Source of the DNA: Alcaligenaceae bacterium
Lineage (GTDB): Bacteria > Pseudomonadota > Gammaproteobacteria > Burkholderiales > Burkholderiaceae_B
Assembly (NCBI GenBank): GCA_012512545.1
Contig: JAAZDZ010000404.1
Coordinates: 1-6,302 of the forward strand
DNA: 6,302 nt
Direction of reading: 5' to 3'
The notes below the pieces were generated by a model that did not search any database, had not been told where the DNA came from, and worked only from the letters and a program-made list of their open reading frames with translations. Shown piece by piece: positions 5,482-6,302 of the stretch. Position 1 is the stretch's first letter; the number at the start of each line of letters is the position of its first letter. The translations under genes were made by a program, and so were the position numbers.

Positions 5482-6302
5482 ATGGATAACAACAGTTTTG
5501 TCGATGCCGAACGTCGTTTCGGCGGGCTCGACCGCCTTTATGGCGCGGGCGGCTTCGCGCGCTTGCGCGACGGCCATGTGGTGGTGGCCGGTATAGGCGG
5601 CGTGGGCTCCTGGTGCGCCGAAGCGCTGGCGCGCTGCGGCGTGGGCAGGTTGACTCTGATCGACCTCGATCATGTGGCCGAATCCAATGTCAACCGTCAG
5701 ATTCATGCCTTGGGCAGCACGGTGGGGCAGTCCAAGGTTGTCGCCATGGCGCAACGCATTGCGGATATTAACCCTCATTGCCTGGTGGAATGCGTTGACG
5801 ATTTCGTCACGCCTGAAAACGTGCGGGAAGTCGTGCCTGCTGGCGCCGGCATGGTGGTGGACTGCACCGACCAGGCTGCTGCCAAGGTCGCGCTCATTCT
5901 TGAGACCCGGCGCCGCAGGCAGGCCCTGGTGGTGTGTGGCGGGGCGGGTGGCAAAAGCAGCCCTTTGGCCTTGCGCAGCGGCGATCTTTCCCAGGCTGTG
6001 AACGATGCCCTGCTTGCCAGGCTGCGCAATACCCTGCGACGCCAGCATGGTTTTCCCCGGGCGGCAGATGGGGCAGGCAAGGTGCGTAAGCGCGTGCCGC
6101 GCATGGCGGTGCGGGCGCTCTGGTTCGACCAGCCCGCCATTCTGCCCGAAGCCTGGTCGTCATCTGCGGCAAGCGGGCAGGCAGAAGCGCTCCAGGGGCT
6201 GTCCTGCGCGGGTTATGGCTCGGTGGTGATGGTGACGGCCACCATGGGGCTGGCGGCGGCGGATGAAGCGGCGCACTGGCTGCTGCATGGTCAATACACA
6301 CC
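5482..6302 (+). CDS. tcdA: tRNA threonylcarbamoyladenosine dehydratase (3' end off right edge)
   Basis: TcdA (CsdL) is an E1-like ATP-dependent enzyme that converts t6A at tRNA position 37 to its cyclic form. The frame from the ATG at 5482 is open to the right edge, giving 273 codons, and E. coli TcdA is about 268 residues, so only the tail is probably missing. Visible parts are RFGGLDRLYG (12-21), the ATP-binding loop GIGGVGSWCAEALARCGVG (37-55), LIDLDHV (59-65), NVNRQIHALG (69-78), INPHCLVECVDDFVTPENV (96-114), the GGAGG turn (153-157) and the late motif SCAGYGSVVMVTATMG (241-256) with Cys242. Residues 200-224 carry LWFDQPAILP where E. coli has a VFS-type strand, a normal degree of divergence. 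The ribosome binding site is a weak AGG four bases before the ATG. It is divergent from chaC. Confidence 0.94.
   Translation, partial: MDNNSFVDAERRFGGLDRLYGAGGFARLRDGHVVVAGIGGVGSWCAEALARCGVGRLTLIDLDHVAESNVNRQIHALGSTVGQSKVVAMAQRIADINPHCLVECVDDFVTPENVREVVPAGAGMVVDCTDQAAAKVALILETRRRRQALVVCGGAGGKSSPLALRSGDLSQAVNDALLARLRNTLRRQHGFPRAADGAGKVRKRVPRMAVRALWFDQPAILPEAWSSSAASGQAEALQGLSCAGYGSVVMVTATMGLAAADEAAHWLLHGQYT

Noticed and set aside
5452..6048. A 198-codon minus-strand open frame opposite tcdA
   Set aside because: The plus strand here encodes clear TcdA motifs, including the nucleotide loop and GGAGG; the opposite frame is a shadow.

Overview
The window comes from a GC-rich chromosome. PurU, PdxH, TcdA, ChaC and the L-2-hydroxyglutarate oxidase-like protein all read like Betaproteobacteria, most likely a member of Alcaligenaceae (Bordetella/Achromobacter/Pusillimonas relatives). 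This placement is recalled from protein flavour and was not searched. I see no phage, insertion sequence, tRNA, rRNA or CRISPR. Coding density is high and no stretch over 120 bases lacks a gene.

Seven genes lie on the minus strand, read from right to left. They are chaC (glutathione gamma-glutamylcyclotransferase), pdxH (pyridoxamine 5'-phosphate oxidase), a flavin reductase-like FMN protein, an LhgO/L2HGDH-like FAD oxidase, purU (formyl-THF deformylase), a glycine-zipper/SH3 surface lipoprotein, and an exported Ala/Pro-rich protein cut by the left edge. One gene, tcdA (tRNA t6A dehydratase), runs on the plus strand from 5482 and is cut by the right edge, probably just before its stop. chaC and tcdA are divergent with 26 bases between their start codons.

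Gaps of 49, about 0 to 47, 58 and 28 bases link chaC, pdxH, flavin reductase, the FAD oxidase and purU, so they could be one transcription unit. Its products handle glutathione, vitamin B6, flavin, 2-hydroxy acid and one-carbon metabolites, which is a housekeeping and metabolite-repair flavour. A 118-base gap with hairpins and a possible promoter separates purU from the lipoprotein gene. The lipoprotein and the exported protein lie 6 bases apart and form a cell-envelope pair.

The most notable observation is in purU. Homology runs in frame upstream from the apparent ATG at 2183 to an ATG at 2321 with a ribosome binding site, but the frame is interrupted by an amber codon (minus strand 2240-2238) where a glutamine CAG would be expected. 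The gene is therefore either a recent nonsense pseudogene, a truncated enzyme without its ACT regulatory domain, or a base-calling error. I did not find a clearly new system. The other findings are modest: an SH3 domain set inside a surface-antigen fold, a 42-bp coding tandem repeat, nested inverted repeats after purU, and two adjacent FMN split-barrel genes with a TGATG junction.
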